From: Bdellovibrionales bacterium
GTDB taxonomy: Bacteria; Bdellovibrionota; UBA1018
DNA: 64,000 nucleotides
Reading direction: 5' to 3'
Assembly: GCA_016786465.1 (NCBI GenBank)
Contig: JAEUWC010000006.1
Span: 19,370 to 83,369 of the forward strand
The notes under the pieces are model-generated. The model had not been told where the DNA came from, ran no database searches, and saw only the letters and a program-made list of their open reading frames with translations. Of this stretch, positions 51,574-60,225 are shown piece by piece. A program made the translations under genes and the position numbers. Numbering within the stretch: position 1 is the stretch's first letter; each line of letters opens with the position of its first letter.

Positions 51574-52266
51574 ATGAAAACCCAGGCAAAACCCAGCATG
51601 CGCGGAAGGTCCCATGAATGGGCAGCCTATCTGTTTCTGATCTTGGCTTTATTGGGCCTAAAAACGCATTGGAACCAGCCCTTGGTTTTCATCCCATCGC
51701 TGGTTTACCACCTGTCACTGGTCCTTCTTTTTTCAACAAGTGCCGTTTACCACCGGCCGAACTGGTCCCCAAAAAGCCGCCAGCTTTGGCGAAAAATCGA
51801 TCACTGTTCTATTTATGGATTGATCGGGGGTTCTTTGTTCCCCCTGGTTTACTTGGGGCTGGAAGGTCACCAGCGGACTTGGGCGATCGCCACGTGCGTG
51901 GGAATCGCAGTGCTGGGTTCGATCAAATCTTTGATCTGGATCAAGGCGCCTAAGCCTGTTTCAGCAGCCCTTTTCGTTCTGATGAGCTTCGCTTCCATTC
52001 CATTTTTACCGGCACTTTCAAAAAGTGTTGGCGCCGACTTGATGATCGGAGTCTTGATCGGCGGACTGACCTACATTTTGGGCGCGGTCGTCTATGCTCT
52101 GAAAAAGCCAGACCCTGTCCCAAGCGTCTTTGGTTACCACGAACTTTTCCATCTACTTGTGGTCATCGCAGCATTGATTCAGTACGCACACATTCGCCCG
52201 GTCATCGACCGTTATGCGGCTATTTCTGGGCGTTCAGTTTCTTCTGAAATTCCGAAGAAGCCATGA
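51574..52266 (+). CDS. Hemolysin III / PAQR-family membrane protein
   Basis: 230 residues from the ATG at 51574, preceded by no strong ribosome site; longer in-frame openings upstream read through the receiver promoter. Seven hydrophobic helices with the family ligands: STSAVYHRP (Ser/His), RKIDHCSIY (Asp-His) and the C-terminal YHELFHLLVVIAA with two His. PAQR proteins are zinc-dependent membrane hydrolases or receptors; bacterial members are named hemolysin III, though lysis is rarely shown. The 3' end overlaps the convergent acid phosphatase gene by 47 bases. Confidence 0.88.
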   Translation: MKTQAKPSMRGRSHEWAAYLFLILALLGLKTHWNQPLVFIPSLVYHLSLVLLFSTSAVYHRPNWSPKSRQLWRKIDHCSIYGLIGGSLFPLVYLGLEGHQRTWAIATCVGIAVLGSIKSLIWIKAPKPVSAALFVLMSFASIPFLPALSKSVGADLMIGVLIGGLTYILGAVVYALKKPDPVPSVFGYHELFHLLVVIAALIQYAHIRPVIDRYAAISGRSVSSEIPKKP

Positions 52267-52918
52267 AAGCTTCCGCCAATTGATCGCCTAGTTGTCGCCC
52301 GGCTTGAATGTCCGTAGGATGATGCATACCCACAATCACGCGGTCTTCGGCGATTTGCTTAGCTTGTTTTTCAAAGCAAGCCTTGGATTTCTTGTCCCTG
52401 GATAACTTTTGAAGGATTCGGCTGTAGACCTGAGAAATCGCTGCATGTCCGCTGGGGTACGCGCCTGTCACTTCTTTCGGCACACACGGATCTATCCCTT
52501 CGACATAAAGAAACGGTCTTTTGCGAGGAAAGTCCTTCTTCAATTGCTGAATGAAATAGTCTGAATCGTTTCGGATTTCTTCAAAGAAGGCTGCCCACTT
52601 CGCGATCTGGACTTCGTTCAGACATGCGCCACTTTTAGGTCCAAAGAAACTGTCTAGGCTGACTTTGACTTCGGCCTTGGCGCGCTCGCAATCCGCAGTG
52701 GTGCGCTTCTTCTGCCAGTCATGAAGGATGGCTTCATCCTTCTTCTGGGCATCGCTTCCTGCCGCCGGCGGTTGGACCAGGGCCTTCTTGAAACCTTCAT
52801 ATTGGGCTTTCTGCAAGTACTTGGGGTCTTTGGGCGCCGGGTGGTGGTATTCGCCCAGGTCTGCGGCAAGCGCAGCTTGGGACACGACCAAAAGGGGTAA
52901 AACGTAATTTTGAATCAT
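52220..52918 (-). CDS. Periplasmic class A (PAP2-type) acid phosphatase
   Basis: 232 residues with a signal peptide ending QAALA. The three phosphatase motifs are clear: KDFPRKRPF (K-x6-RP type), YPSGHA (PSGH) and EDRVIVGMHHPTD (SR-x5-H-x3-D type, with Asp-Arg in place of Ser-Arg). It should remove phosphate from small organic phosphates in the periplasm through a phospho-His intermediate. Cys residues (ACLNE, DPCVP, KACFE) may form disulfides. Single gene, convergent with the hemolysin III-like gene. Confidence 0.88.
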   Translation of the reverse strand: MIQNYVLPLLVVSQAALAADLGEYHHPAPKDPKYLQKAQYEGFKKALVQPPAAGSDAQKKDEAILHDWQKKRTTADCERAKAEVKVSLDSFFGPKSGACLNEVQIAKWAAFFEEIRNDSDYFIQQLKKDFPRKRPFLYVEGIDPCVPKEVTGAYPSGHAAISQVYSRILQKLSRDKKSKACFEKQAKQIAEDRVIVGMHHPTDIQAGRQLGDQLAEAFMASSEFQKKLNAQK

Positions 52919-52980
52919 AGGTTTTGGGACGATAGCGGGAAATCCGAATTATTGCTATGACCCTGCCCACAGGAAAACTT

Positions 52981-54267
52981 ATGGGCAATAAGAAGAACTC
53001 GGACTTTGTGGATCAATTGAATTCAGAATTTGGCGGGATGTCATCCGAAGACGCCGACGCAAGCGCTCAATCCAGACAGGAAAAAGAAGATTTCGCCAAA
53101 ATGCTGAGCGAATCCCTAAAAGGTTCGCAGAAAAAACTGAAGGTCGGTGATCGAATCCGCGGAAAAATCTTGGTGCTGGGCGCTGAAGATGTCTTTGTTT
53201 CGACGGGTACCCAAAACGACGGCGTACTGAATCGCCGCGAACTTTTGAATGAAAAAGGCGAACTGCAGTTTAAGCAAGACGACGTGATCGACGTTTTCGT
53301 CACCCAGGTCAAAGGAAGCGATGTTCGCCTGTCTAGAAACCCCACCGATAAGAACCTGGCCGAAGACCTAGAAGACGCATTCGATATGATGCTTCCGGTT
53401 CAGGGCCGAATCGTCGAAGTGTGCAAGGGCGGCGTTCGCGTGAACTTAAAGGGCAAGCTGGCTTTCTGCCCAATCAGCCAAATCGACGTCAACCACGTCG
53501 CGTCAGCTGAAGAATTCGTCGGCAAAAGTTTTGAATTCAGAATCACGCAGTTCACCGAAAACGGCCGCAACATCGTCGTTTCCAGACGCAAGCTTTTGGA
53601 AGAGGAACGCGAACTGAACCAAGGTTCCTTCCTGGAAGAAAACAAAGATGGGCAAGTCGTGCAAGGCAAGGTGGCCCGTTTGGAAAAATTCGGAGCCTTT
53701 GTCGAACTGGCACCGGGTGTGGATGGCCTGGTTCACATTTCAGAAATCGCATGGTCGCGTATCGGTGATCCGTCAGAAGTCCTGACGGTCGGTCAGGAAG
53801 TTTCCGTAAAGATTCTAAAGCGCGAAACGTTGAACGGTCGCGCGAAGATTTCGTTATCGATCAAGCAAACCCAGCAACGCGAAACCCCCGCGACGCCCGA
53901 AAAGGGTTCAGCCAAAGCGGTTGCTTCCAGCAAATTTTCGATCGGACAGATCATCACCGGCAAAATCAACCGCAAAGAAGTTTACGGAATTTTCGTTCAG
54001 ATCGATGGCGGGGTTTCGGGCCTGCTTCACAAGTCCAAAACTTTTGACCACCCAGAATTTCATTACGAAAAATTAAAAGTCGGTGATGAAGTCACGATTC
54101 AGATTGCTGAAATCAACCCAACCGACGGAAAGATTTCGCTTCAAGTTCCGCGTGATCCAAACGAAGACGACTGGCGTTCTCACGTTCAGGCGTCCCCACA
54201 GTCTTTGGGCACTTTCGGCGGCGCTTTGGGCAGCAAGTTGCAAGCGGCACTTTCGAAAAAGAAGTAG
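52981..54267 (+). CDS. Four-S1-domain RNA-binding protein
   Basis: 428 residues from the ATG at 52981, preferred because AGGA lies six bases upstream (an ATG at 52957 is in frame). After an acidic, disordered N terminus come four S1/OB repeats: LKVGDRIRGKILVLGAEDVF (about 52-118), MLPVQGRIVEVCKGG (about 135-200), GQVVQGKVARLEKFGAFVEL (about 222-292) and GQIITGKINRKEVYGIFVQI (about 320-390). It resembles a shortened ribosomal protein S1 or the S1-repeat proteins that bind mRNA. It probably acts in translation or RNA stability; it is too short to be the main S1 protein of most Gram-negatives. Confidence 0.88.
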   Translation: MGNKKNSDFVDQLNSEFGGMSSEDADASAQSRQEKEDFAKMLSESLKGSQKKLKVGDRIRGKILVLGAEDVFVSTGTQNDGVLNRRELLNEKGELQFKQDDVIDVFVTQVKGSDVRLSRNPTDKNLAEDLEDAFDMMLPVQGRIVEVCKGGVRVNLKGKLAFCPISQIDVNHVASAEEFVGKSFEFRITQFTENGRNIVVSRRKLLEEERELNQGSFLEENKDGQVVQGKVARLEKFGAFVELAPGVDGLVHISEIAWSRIGDPSEVLTVGQEVSVKILKRETLNGRAKISLSIKQTQQRETPATPEKGSAKAVASSKFSIGQIITGKINRKEVYGIFVQIDGGVSGLLHKSKTFDHPEFHYEKLKVGDEVTIQIAEINPTDGKISLQVPRDPNEDDWRSHVQASPQSLGTFGGALGSKLQAALSKKK

Positions 54268-54306
54268 CCCCCTTGGGGTAAGATCCCGTTTTGCCGAAAA
54301 GCAGGT

Positions 54307-56364
54307 ATGGGGTTTCGCGCCAGAAAATTGACGAACCTTGCCAGGTCTACGATCTGGATCTTGGGCTTCCAGTTGGCATCGGCTGCCTTTTCGCTGACCT
54401 CCGCCGCCGGGCCATACAAACCGTCTCGCGAACTGATCGAGCTGTCGAATCTACTGGCCGATTTTCAAACGCGGCTCAACGCTCGAACTGGAATCAAGGG
54501 CTTACTGATTGGCGGTGGAAGTTCCCGCGCAGTTCTGGACCACATCTACTTCAATAAGAAACTAGAGATGCGAGACCTGGACATCTTCGTTGTAGCGGAC
54601 CGGGCCGTCACCGACGAATACTGCAAAGAAATTGGTTTGGCATTGGAAGGGCCGGCCTTGGGCCGTTTTTCAATCGAAGACCTTAGGCCTAGACCCCGAT
54701 ACAACCCCAATCTACCTTTCCCACACGAATTTCGCGCTGGTTGGGGATTCTTTTGGATCGCGGAAGACGGACGAATTTTCGATCTATCTGTTTTTGATAG
54801 CGAGAAAACTCTTAAATACAACGGCGTGTTTTCAATTGATCGAATCATGTTGCCGCTGGACGGGGAACAAACCCTGGAAAAGCTGGCCAAAAAGGTTGCA
54901 GCTGTCCAGCCGGCCCAGCTTTCACGTTCTGGACTGATCCGAGACCTGGCAGATGGATACACCCACTGGCTTTCCGGACATGCCGAGCTTCTTGGACCCG
55001 AAAGCTTCATGCGGGATCCGGCGCTAGCCACGCTACGATCGATTCGCACATTTAATAAACTTCGGATCAAAAACTTGCCCCCCAGTTTCCTTGCTTTTGT
55101 TCGCGAGGCCATGAAAAAGGCTGGGCCGACACATCGACTGCAAATGGGTCGAAACTTCCTGAAGATGCTTGAAGACAAGGAAGCTGCCGAAGAACTGAAA
55201 ACCTTGGCCCAAGCAGAAGTCCTTTCCGCTTGGTCGACCGAACTTGAAGTTCTTCTAAAGACAATTCGAGAAAAGGAGCTTGTTCGAATCTTAAAATTGC
55301 CCCGAATTCCGTATCAGCCGCGCGGGCCGCCCGAAGCCATGGGCAAGTATCTTCAATTGCTGGATAGTCTATCAACCTATGAAAGACTGAAACTTCTGAT
55401 GGATATTGCGACGGTCGAAGCGCCGGCGGTCACTTATGAAGTTTCAAAAGAAATAAGAAAAATCAGTCCTTCGTTAGCAGATGTATGGAGCGAAGGCAGC
55501 TTCAGTGAAGCTTGCTTTCAGTCGCAGGAATGTCGAGATCGAATCGCGCGCGCCCTTTCTAGTGAAACGCTTTCGTCCGGCGAGCGAGAGCGCCTTGTAG
55601 TGCGAGCCCTACTGGGTTTCCGAAAACCATCAGATCGCGAAACTGTTTTCCAGAACCTGGCTGGTAGACGCCTAGGCGATTACAACGATTTTCAGAAAAT
55701 TTGGATGGTCGCTCGAAACGGGTACTACACAGGCGTTTATAACCCGATGCACCTAGGTCACCTAGAAGCTGCGGAACAAGCCGTTCGAGACATGGCGCTG
55801 GACCAACTGGTCCTGATGCCAACGCCCGCGACGGGACACAACGAAACCCCGTTGCCCTGGGAAACCCGAATGGAAATCGCGCAGCTGGCGGTTAAGAATC
55901 GGTCTGGACTGGTAGTCATCGACAAAAGCTACGAATCGGCTTTGCGCGAGTCGACAGGAAAAGCCATCGCCAAGTTGGTTGGATCTGATCCCAATGCAAA
56001 ATGGTTTCACGTGATGGGTTCAGATTCACTGACGCGATATCTGGAAAGATTTGGCGGAACGCGAGACCCAAATATCACCGTATATGCGATTGCGCGCGGG
56101 CAGTCGGTTGAAGTGCTCAAGACACTGGTCGCCGGCCATCCCGGAGTAGTCATAGGCAAAGGCGTCGCAAAAGCATCAATCGGTGGTCAGGAATCAGAAA
56201 GAAGCAGTTCGGTGATCCGCAAGCGCCTACAGGCCGGCCAGTCCATCAGCGGCTTGGTTTCCGCGCCTGTAGAAGACTATATTCTAAAGATGAAGCTTTT
56301 CCAGGCTCCGAAAGTTCAGCAGGGACTTTGCCCAGACTTGCTTACGGAAAGCCCGCTGTACTAG
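54307..56364 (+). CDS. Exported fusion of a pol-beta-like nucleotidyltransferase and a NadD-like adenylyltransferase domain
   Basis: 685 residues. Residues 1-35 look like a signal peptide (Arg/Lys-rich start, TIWILGFQLASAAFSL, SAA). Residues 60-130 have a nucleotidyltransferase pattern: GGGSSRAVLDH, then MRDLDIFVV with D90 and D92. A helical middle part of about 300 residues follows. From residue 470 comes a NadD/CoaD-type domain: YTGVYNPMHLGHLEAA with the HxGH motif at H482/H485, and ESERSSSVIRKRL replacing ISSTxxR. Both halves keep their key residues. An exported NadD-like enzyme is unusual. A role on extracellular or prey nucleotides is inferred, not shown. The 3' end overlaps a pseudouridine synthase gene. 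Confidence 0.75.
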   Translation: MGFRARKLTNLARSTIWILGFQLASAAFSLTSAAGPYKPSRELIELSNLLADFQTRLNARTGIKGLLIGGGSSRAVLDHIYFNKKLEMRDLDIFVVADRAVTDEYCKEIGLALEGPALGRFSIEDLRPRPRYNPNLPFPHEFRAGWGFFWIAEDGRIFDLSVFDSEKTLKYNGVFSIDRIMLPLDGEQTLEKLAKKVAAVQPAQLSRSGLIRDLADGYTHWLSGHAELLGPESFMRDPALATLRSIRTFNKLRIKNLPPSFLAFVREAMKKAGPTHRLQMGRNFLKMLEDKEAAEELKTLAQAEVLSAWSTELEVLLKTIREKELVRILKLPRIPYQPRGPPEAMGKYLQLLDSLSTYERLKLLMDIATVEAPAVTYEVSKEIRKISPSLADVWSEGSFSEACFQSQECRDRIARALSSETLSSGERERLVVRALLGFRKPSDRETVFQNLAGRRLGDYNDFQKIWMVARNGYYTGVYNPMHLGHLEAAEQAVRDMALDQLVLMPTPATGHNETPLPWETRMEIAQLAVKNRSGLVVIDKSYESALRESTGKAIAKLVGSDPNAKWFHVMGSDSLTRYLERFGGTRDPNITVYAIARGQSVEVLKTLVAGHPGVVIGKGVAKASIGGQESERSSSVIRKRLQAGQSISGLVSAPVEDYILKMKLFQAPKVQQGLCPDLLTESPLY

Positions 56365-57065
56365 AACAGCCCAGCTTGTATTTAAGAATTCTTTTTGAAA
56401 ACCCGGATTACGTGGCGGTCGACAAACCGGCTGGCTTTCACGTGCATCCCCCCGAAGATCAGCGTCACAAGATCCCAAGGCACCGAAACTGCCTAGCCCT
56501 TTTACGGGATCAATTGGGCGGAAATTACATTTACCCGGTTCATCGACTGGATGGTGCGACAACAGGGGTGCTTTTTTACGCAAAAACGTCTGAAGCCGCA
56601 TCTGCCCTTGCAGGGCAGTTTAAAGAACGAAAAGTTCAAAAGACCTATTATGCCGTGGTCCGCGGCTGGCCCGAAGACCAGGTCATTGAAAAAGACCTAG
56701 ATGGTCATCCTTCGAAAACCTGGATTCGGGTTATAGCCAAAAAAGAAGTTCCAGTGAAAATTGGAAAATCAAAATTCGAAACGGCTCGGTATGCGGTCAT
56801 CGAAGCCCAACCCCACACGGGACGAATGCACCAAATCCGTCGGCACCTAGCCGGCATTTCCCACCCGCTGATTGGGGACACGGTCTATGGTGACGGACCT
56901 CATAATCGGTATTTTCGGGAACTAGGAATGCCCGGGCTTTTCCTGCGGTCTGCTCGAACCCAGGTCCCCGAATTGGGTTTAGACGTGACCGCCGGCTGGC
57001 GCGGAAGTTGGCACAAGGCCTGGGATTGGTTTGGGCTGTGTCCTTTAATAAATTCAATAAGTTAG
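56328..57065 (+). CDS. RluA-family pseudouridine synthase (TruC-like)
   Basis: 245 residues, frame overlapping the previous gene by 37 bases. The TTG at 56328 is the likely start (AGGG upstream); no ATG lies before the core. The catalytic block is YPVHRLDGATTGVLF with the Asp nucleophile. KTYYAVVRGW, QPHTGRMHQIRRHL and HPLIGDTVYGDG are typical of RluA/TruC enzymes, which convert U to pseudouridine in tRNA or rRNA. No S4 domain is present, which favours TruC over RluC/D. Transcriptional coupling with the fusion gene is probable. Confidence 0.88.
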   Translation: MPRLAYGKPAVLEQPSLYLRILFENPDYVAVDKPAGFHVHPPEDQRHKIPRHRNCLALLRDQLGGNYIYPVHRLDGATTGVLFYAKTSEAASALAGQFKERKVQKTYYAVVRGWPEDQVIEKDLDGHPSKTWIRVIAKKEVPVKIGKSKFETARYAVIEAQPHTGRMHQIRRHLAGISHPLIGDTVYGDGPHNRYFRELGMPGLFLRSARTQVPELGLDVTAGWRGSWHKAWDWFGLCPLINSIS

Positions 57066-57173
57066 ACCCGTATTTCCCCTAATGAAATACTGACAAAACA
57101 CTTTTGACGCATTCCGTCTTTCGGTGTTACACCTTCGGCACTTAAAAAAACGACCCCTGTCGGAGTGACCGAG

Positions 57174-58703
57174 ATGAGCATTTTTCAATCTTTCGTTTCC
57201 GAGTTTTCGCAGGCCTGGCTTGGCGCTCAAGACGCCGTCCAAGGCGGACACTTTTGGCTTTTGGTCCTAGCCCTTTTGGTCGCTTGCGGCTTCGAATTCA
57301 TCAACGGCTTTCACGACACGGCCAATGCTGTCGCAACTGTCATCTATACCAAGTCCCTAAAGCCCTGGACCGCAGTTTCGCTGTCGGGCATCTGCAACTT
57401 TCTAGGTGTCTTCATTGGCGGAACCGCTGTCGCCATGGGAATCATTAAACTTCTTCCCGTTGAACTTTTGATCACAAACAGCTTGGGTGTCAGCCTTTCC
57501 ATGGTGTTTGCCCTTTTGGCGGCAGCAATCATTTGGAACTTCGGCACCTGGTACTTGGGTCTGCCGGCTTCAAGTTCCCACACCATGATTGGTGCCATCT
57601 TGGGTATCGGACTAGCCAACGCATACGCTTCCGGCGCACCGATTGCTTCGGGCGTGAACTGGTCCAAGGCCGCAGATATCGGACTAGCCCTTTTGATTTC
57701 TCCGGCCTTTGGATTTGCGCTTTCTGCAGGACTTCTTCTTCTTTCAAAAGCTTTGATGAAGAACCCAGAATTTCATCAAGCGCCGAAAGAAGGATCGACG
57801 CCCCCGTGGAAAGTTCGTTCGCTTTTGGTCACAACCAGTGCAGGCGTCAGCTTTGCTCACGGATCCAATGACGGCCAAAAGGGAATTGGACTGATCATGT
57901 TGGTCTTGATCGGAATTCTTCCACAGCAGTTCGCCCTTCGCCCTAGCCACGGCCCTGGCGATTTGAAAGTCGCCGCCGCCGCATCCGAAAAACTAAACAC
58001 GATTCTTCATTCCGATGAAATTCGCGTCGCCGCCAACCAGCCCAACCCAAGTCTTTCGCTGATCGCCCCGGCTTACGCTGATTCTGCTCACGACCACCCC
58101 GCATTGAAACCTGACCTAGCTGCGGCCGCATCGGCAGCACAGAAAATTCGCGATCGGTTGGACGGAAAGACTTCGATTTCGGACCTGAACCGAACGGATC
58201 GCTTGGAAGTCCGCGCGCAGATCCTTCAACTGGACCGCAAGCTGGGAAAGCTTGAAGAAGAACATGCTCCGGTCACGTTCCTTCGTCAGTGGAAGCAAGT
58301 GAAAGAAGCCCGCAAAGAATTGAAGTCACTGACTGAATACGCCCCGCTTTGGGTCGTTTTGATGGTTGCTCTTTCATTGGGAATTGGAACCCTATTCGGC
58401 TGGAAGCGCATCGTAGTGACGGTGGGTGAAAAAATCGGCAAAAGCCATCTGACTTACGCGCAAGGCGCATCAGCTGAACTGGTCGCCATGTCGACCATCG
58501 GTGTTTCGGCGGTTGCCGGACTTCCGGTTTCGACAACCCATGTTCTGTCGTCGGGAATCGCGGGCACAATGGTGGCCGCCAAATCCGGCGTTCAAGCGAA
58601 GACTGTGAAAAGCATTTTGGCCGCTTGGATTCTGACTTTGCCCGTCAGCATGGGGTTGTCTGCAGGGCTTTTCTTGTTCTTTTTAAATTTCGTATCGAGG
58701 TAA
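57174..58703 (+). CDS. pit: Low-affinity inorganic phosphate transporter (Pit)
   Basis: 509 residues from the ATG at 57174 (GGAG eight bases upstream; the GTG at 57165 is weaker). The two PiT repeats are present: FINGFHDTANAVATVIYTKS near the N terminus and AELVAMSTIGVSAVAGLPVS with STTHVLSSG near the C terminus, plus GLPASSSHTMIGAILGIGLA. About 10 helices flank a large hydrophilic loop (about residues 255-390) with a coiled-coil-like stretch (QILQLDRKLGKLEEEHAP). It imports phosphate or metal-phosphate with protons. The last codons (cgtatcgaggtaa) are included in a duplicated segment, see the repeat at 58691. Confidence 0.92.
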   Translation: MSIFQSFVSEFSQAWLGAQDAVQGGHFWLLVLALLVACGFEFINGFHDTANAVATVIYTKSLKPWTAVSLSGICNFLGVFIGGTAVAMGIIKLLPVELLITNSLGVSLSMVFALLAAAIIWNFGTWYLGLPASSSHTMIGAILGIGLANAYASGAPIASGVNWSKAADIGLALLISPAFGFALSAGLLLLSKALMKNPEFHQAPKEGSTPPWKVRSLLVTTSAGVSFAHGSNDGQKGIGLIMLVLIGILPQQFALRPSHGPGDLKVAAAASEKLNTILHSDEIRVAANQPNPSLSLIAPAYADSAHDHPALKPDLAAAASAAQKIRDRLDGKTSISDLNRTDRLEVRAQILQLDRKLGKLEEEHAPVTFLRQWKQVKEARKELKSLTEYAPLWVVLMVALSLGIGTLFGWKRIVVTVGEKIGKSHLTYAQGASAELVAMSTIGVSAVAGLPVSTTHVLSSGIAGTMVAAKSGVQAKTVKSILAAWILTLPVSMGLSAGLFLFFLNFVSR

Positions 58704-58768
58704 TCCAATGAAACAGGGGTTTTTGGGGTTAGTTCTAGTTCTATCGTTGGCTGCTTGTGGTGGTGACG
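58691..58768 (+). repeat. Direct repeat, copy 1 (end of pit plus lipoprotein start)
   Basis: This 78-base segment recurs at 59102-59179 with two mismatches. It covers the last codons of pit, the ribosome site and the first 20 codons (signal peptide and Cys) of the lipoprotein gene. Confidence 0.85.
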
Positions 58769-59094
58769 GATCCGGCGCAGCGGGCGCAGGTTCTTCACAG
58801 GTCGCAGGCTGGGCATGCGACATGACAGTCAGAAACAGTGTGTGTCTTCAGTATACGGGATCGAAATGGCAAACGGGATCGGAAAAGGCTACTGCTCAGG
58901 AAGGCTGCGCAAAAGGTTCCGCCACAACGAGCGGCGTGGTGGCAAGTACTTGCAAAATTCAACCTATGCAACCCTATTGTCTTGTTGAAGAAGGTACCCC
59001 TTCTGAATTTCGAGCCTACTACTATTTGTCGGTCCCTGATTCGGTTATTTTAGGCGCCTGCAAAAACTACGGCGGGAAATGGGTAAACCCGTAA
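58708..59094 (+). CDS. Small Cys-rich lipoprotein, copy 1
   Basis: 128 residues. MKQGFLGLVLVLSLAACGGD has a perfect lipobox (LAAC, lipidated C17). A Gly/Ser/Ala linker precedes a domain of about 95 residues with six Cys (WACDM, VCLQY, EGCAK, STCKI, YCLVE, ACKNY). The 5' end is almost identical to the next gene but the mature domains have diverged, keeping YTGSxW, a CLV and a Cys-x-x-x-x-x-G-x-W end (GKWVNP/GRWISP). No function is known. It starts four bases after the pit stop and is probably co-transcribed with it. Confidence 0.75.
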   Translation: MKQGFLGLVLVLSLAACGGDGSGAAGAGSSQVAGWACDMTVRNSVCLQYTGSKWQTGSEKATAQEGCAKGSATTSGVVASTCKIQPMQPYCLVEEGTPSEFRAYYYLSVPDSVILGACKNYGGKWVNP

Positions 59095-59101
59095 GCATTT
59101 A

Positions 59102-59179
59102 CGTATCGAGGTAATCCAATGAAACAGGGATTTTTGGGGTTAGTTCTAGTTCTATCGTTGGCTGGTTGTGGTGGTGACG
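59102..59179 (+). repeat. Direct repeat, copy 2 (transplanted pit end plus lipoprotein start)
   Basis: 76 of 78 bases match 58691-58768. The copy begins with the pit stop region (cgtatcgaggtaatcc), which has no pit gene in front of it here, so this is the derived copy. Confidence 0.85.
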
Positions 59180-59505
59180 ATGGTGGTTCCACCGGTGCTA
59201 CCGGAGCCGCTTCTTCAAGTACCAGGTGGGCTTGCAATACGATTGCATCGAACAACGCGTGCATCGAGTACACGGGGTCCGAATGGAATTCGGTACGCAA
59301 ATCCAACTACACGCAAGTTTGTCGGGATCATCGCCCGTCTGCAGGAACTGTTGAATCCAGCTGCCCAGGATCTTGGACCGGCAGATGCCTGGTATTCGAA
59401 GGGCAAGCGACTGAACAGTACATGACCTATTACGGTCCCGCGGATATTGGAACAAGACGCACTTCTTGCGAATCTGTTTCGCGCGGCCGCTGGATTAGCC
59501 CGTAA
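59119..59505 (+). CDS. Small Cys-rich lipoprotein, copy 2
   Basis: 128 residues, same length as copy 1. MKQGFLGLVLVLSLAGCGGD differs from it only at the residue before the lipid Cys. The mature domain has six Cys (WACNT, ACIEY, VCRDH, SSCPG, RCLVF, SCESV) in the same order as copy 1, with YTGSEW and GRWISP retained, but is otherwise strongly diverged. The duplication therefore kept signal sequence and disulfide frame while the surface changed. Function unknown. It is the end of the pit transcript and is convergent with the TetR gene. Confidence 0.75.
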   Translation: MKQGFLGLVLVLSLAGCGGDDGGSTGATGAASSSTRWACNTIASNNACIEYTGSEWNSVRKSNYTQVCRDHRPSAGTVESSCPGSWTGRCLVFEGQATEQYMTYYGPADIGTRRTSCESVSRGRWISP

Positions 59506-59523
59506 ACTGACTTAACAACAAAA

Positions 59524-60156
59524 CTAGTTTCTAGGTTTTAAGTACTGATAAAGAAGGTCGCAGACTTCGTCGATGACGACCTGACGATCATAGTGATCGG
59601 GATTCACGAAATAGCTAGTGACCATGACCCGGACTGCTTGAATGCAAATTCGAAGTGCTTGTTCTGGATTCTTGGGCCCAATGGAAATTCCGTGTTGGTT
59701 CAGCCCTTCTAAAATCAGCTTGGACAATCGGTCTTCTTCTTTCTTGAAGCGATCTAGTCCACCGGTTTGGATCACATTCTGAACGACCTTAGCGCTTAAG
59801 ATGTTTTGCGCTTCGAATCGATCAAAGATCCCTTCGATGACCCGGCGGATGACCGCCTTAAGGTCGCCGCCTTCTTCGCGAAAAATGGTTTCGACCACTT
59901 GCCGACTGGATTCCGTGATGAAGCGGGTAAAGACTTCATCCAAAATGACATTCTTGTTTCCAAAGAACTGATAAACCGAACCCACGCTAACACCCGCAAT
60001 TTCTGCAATGCGATTCGTATTGAATCCATCGGGCCCAAACTTGCGAAGAATGCGAATAGACGCTTCAAGAATCGCGTCGACGGTCTTCACGGAACGCGCT
60101 TGTGTCGGATTTTTCTTCCCTGACTTCGCAGACTTAGCTTTGGATTTTTCAGTCAT
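59524..60156 (-). CDS. TetR-family transcriptional regulator
   Basis: 210 residues from the ATG at 60156, which has GGAGGT seven bases upstream; the in-frame start at 60210 is rejected. A Lys-rich N-terminal tail is followed by the TetR helix-turn-helix: ILRKFGPDGFNTNRIAEIAG and VSVGSVYQFFGNKNVILDEV. The C-terminal ligand domain ends in LLYQYLKPRN. It is divergent from a fatty-acid hydroxylase-type gene with a 69-base gap holding a small dyad (60197-60209), the usual layout for a repressor and its target. The ligand is unknown, likely a lipid or acyl compound. Confidence 0.9.
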   Translation of the reverse strand: MTEKSKAKSAKSGKKNPTQARSVKTVDAILEASIRILRKFGPDGFNTNRIAEIAGVSVGSVYQFFGNKNVILDEVFTRFITESSRQVVETIFREEGGDLKAVIRRVIEGIFDRFEAQNILSAKVVQNVIQTGGLDRFKKEEDRLSKLILEGLNQHGISIGPKNPEQALRICIQAVRVMVTSYFVNPDHYDRQVVIDEVCDLLYQYLKPRN

Positions 60157-60196
60157 GGTTCCGACCTCCGGGTGGCGGCTTGAACGTAAGTAGCGC

Positions 60197-60209
60197 TGCC
60201 TTCTAGGCA
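60197..60209. promoter_or_regulatory. Candidate TetR operator dyad
   Basis: TGCCT, TCT, AGGCA form a 13-base inverted repeat 17 bases before the ATG of the hydroxylase gene and about 40 bases from the regulator start. The position suits repression of the divergent pair. It is short for a TetR site and the call rests on symmetry alone. Confidence 0.35.
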
Positions 60210-60225
60210 AAACGATAATGACTGC

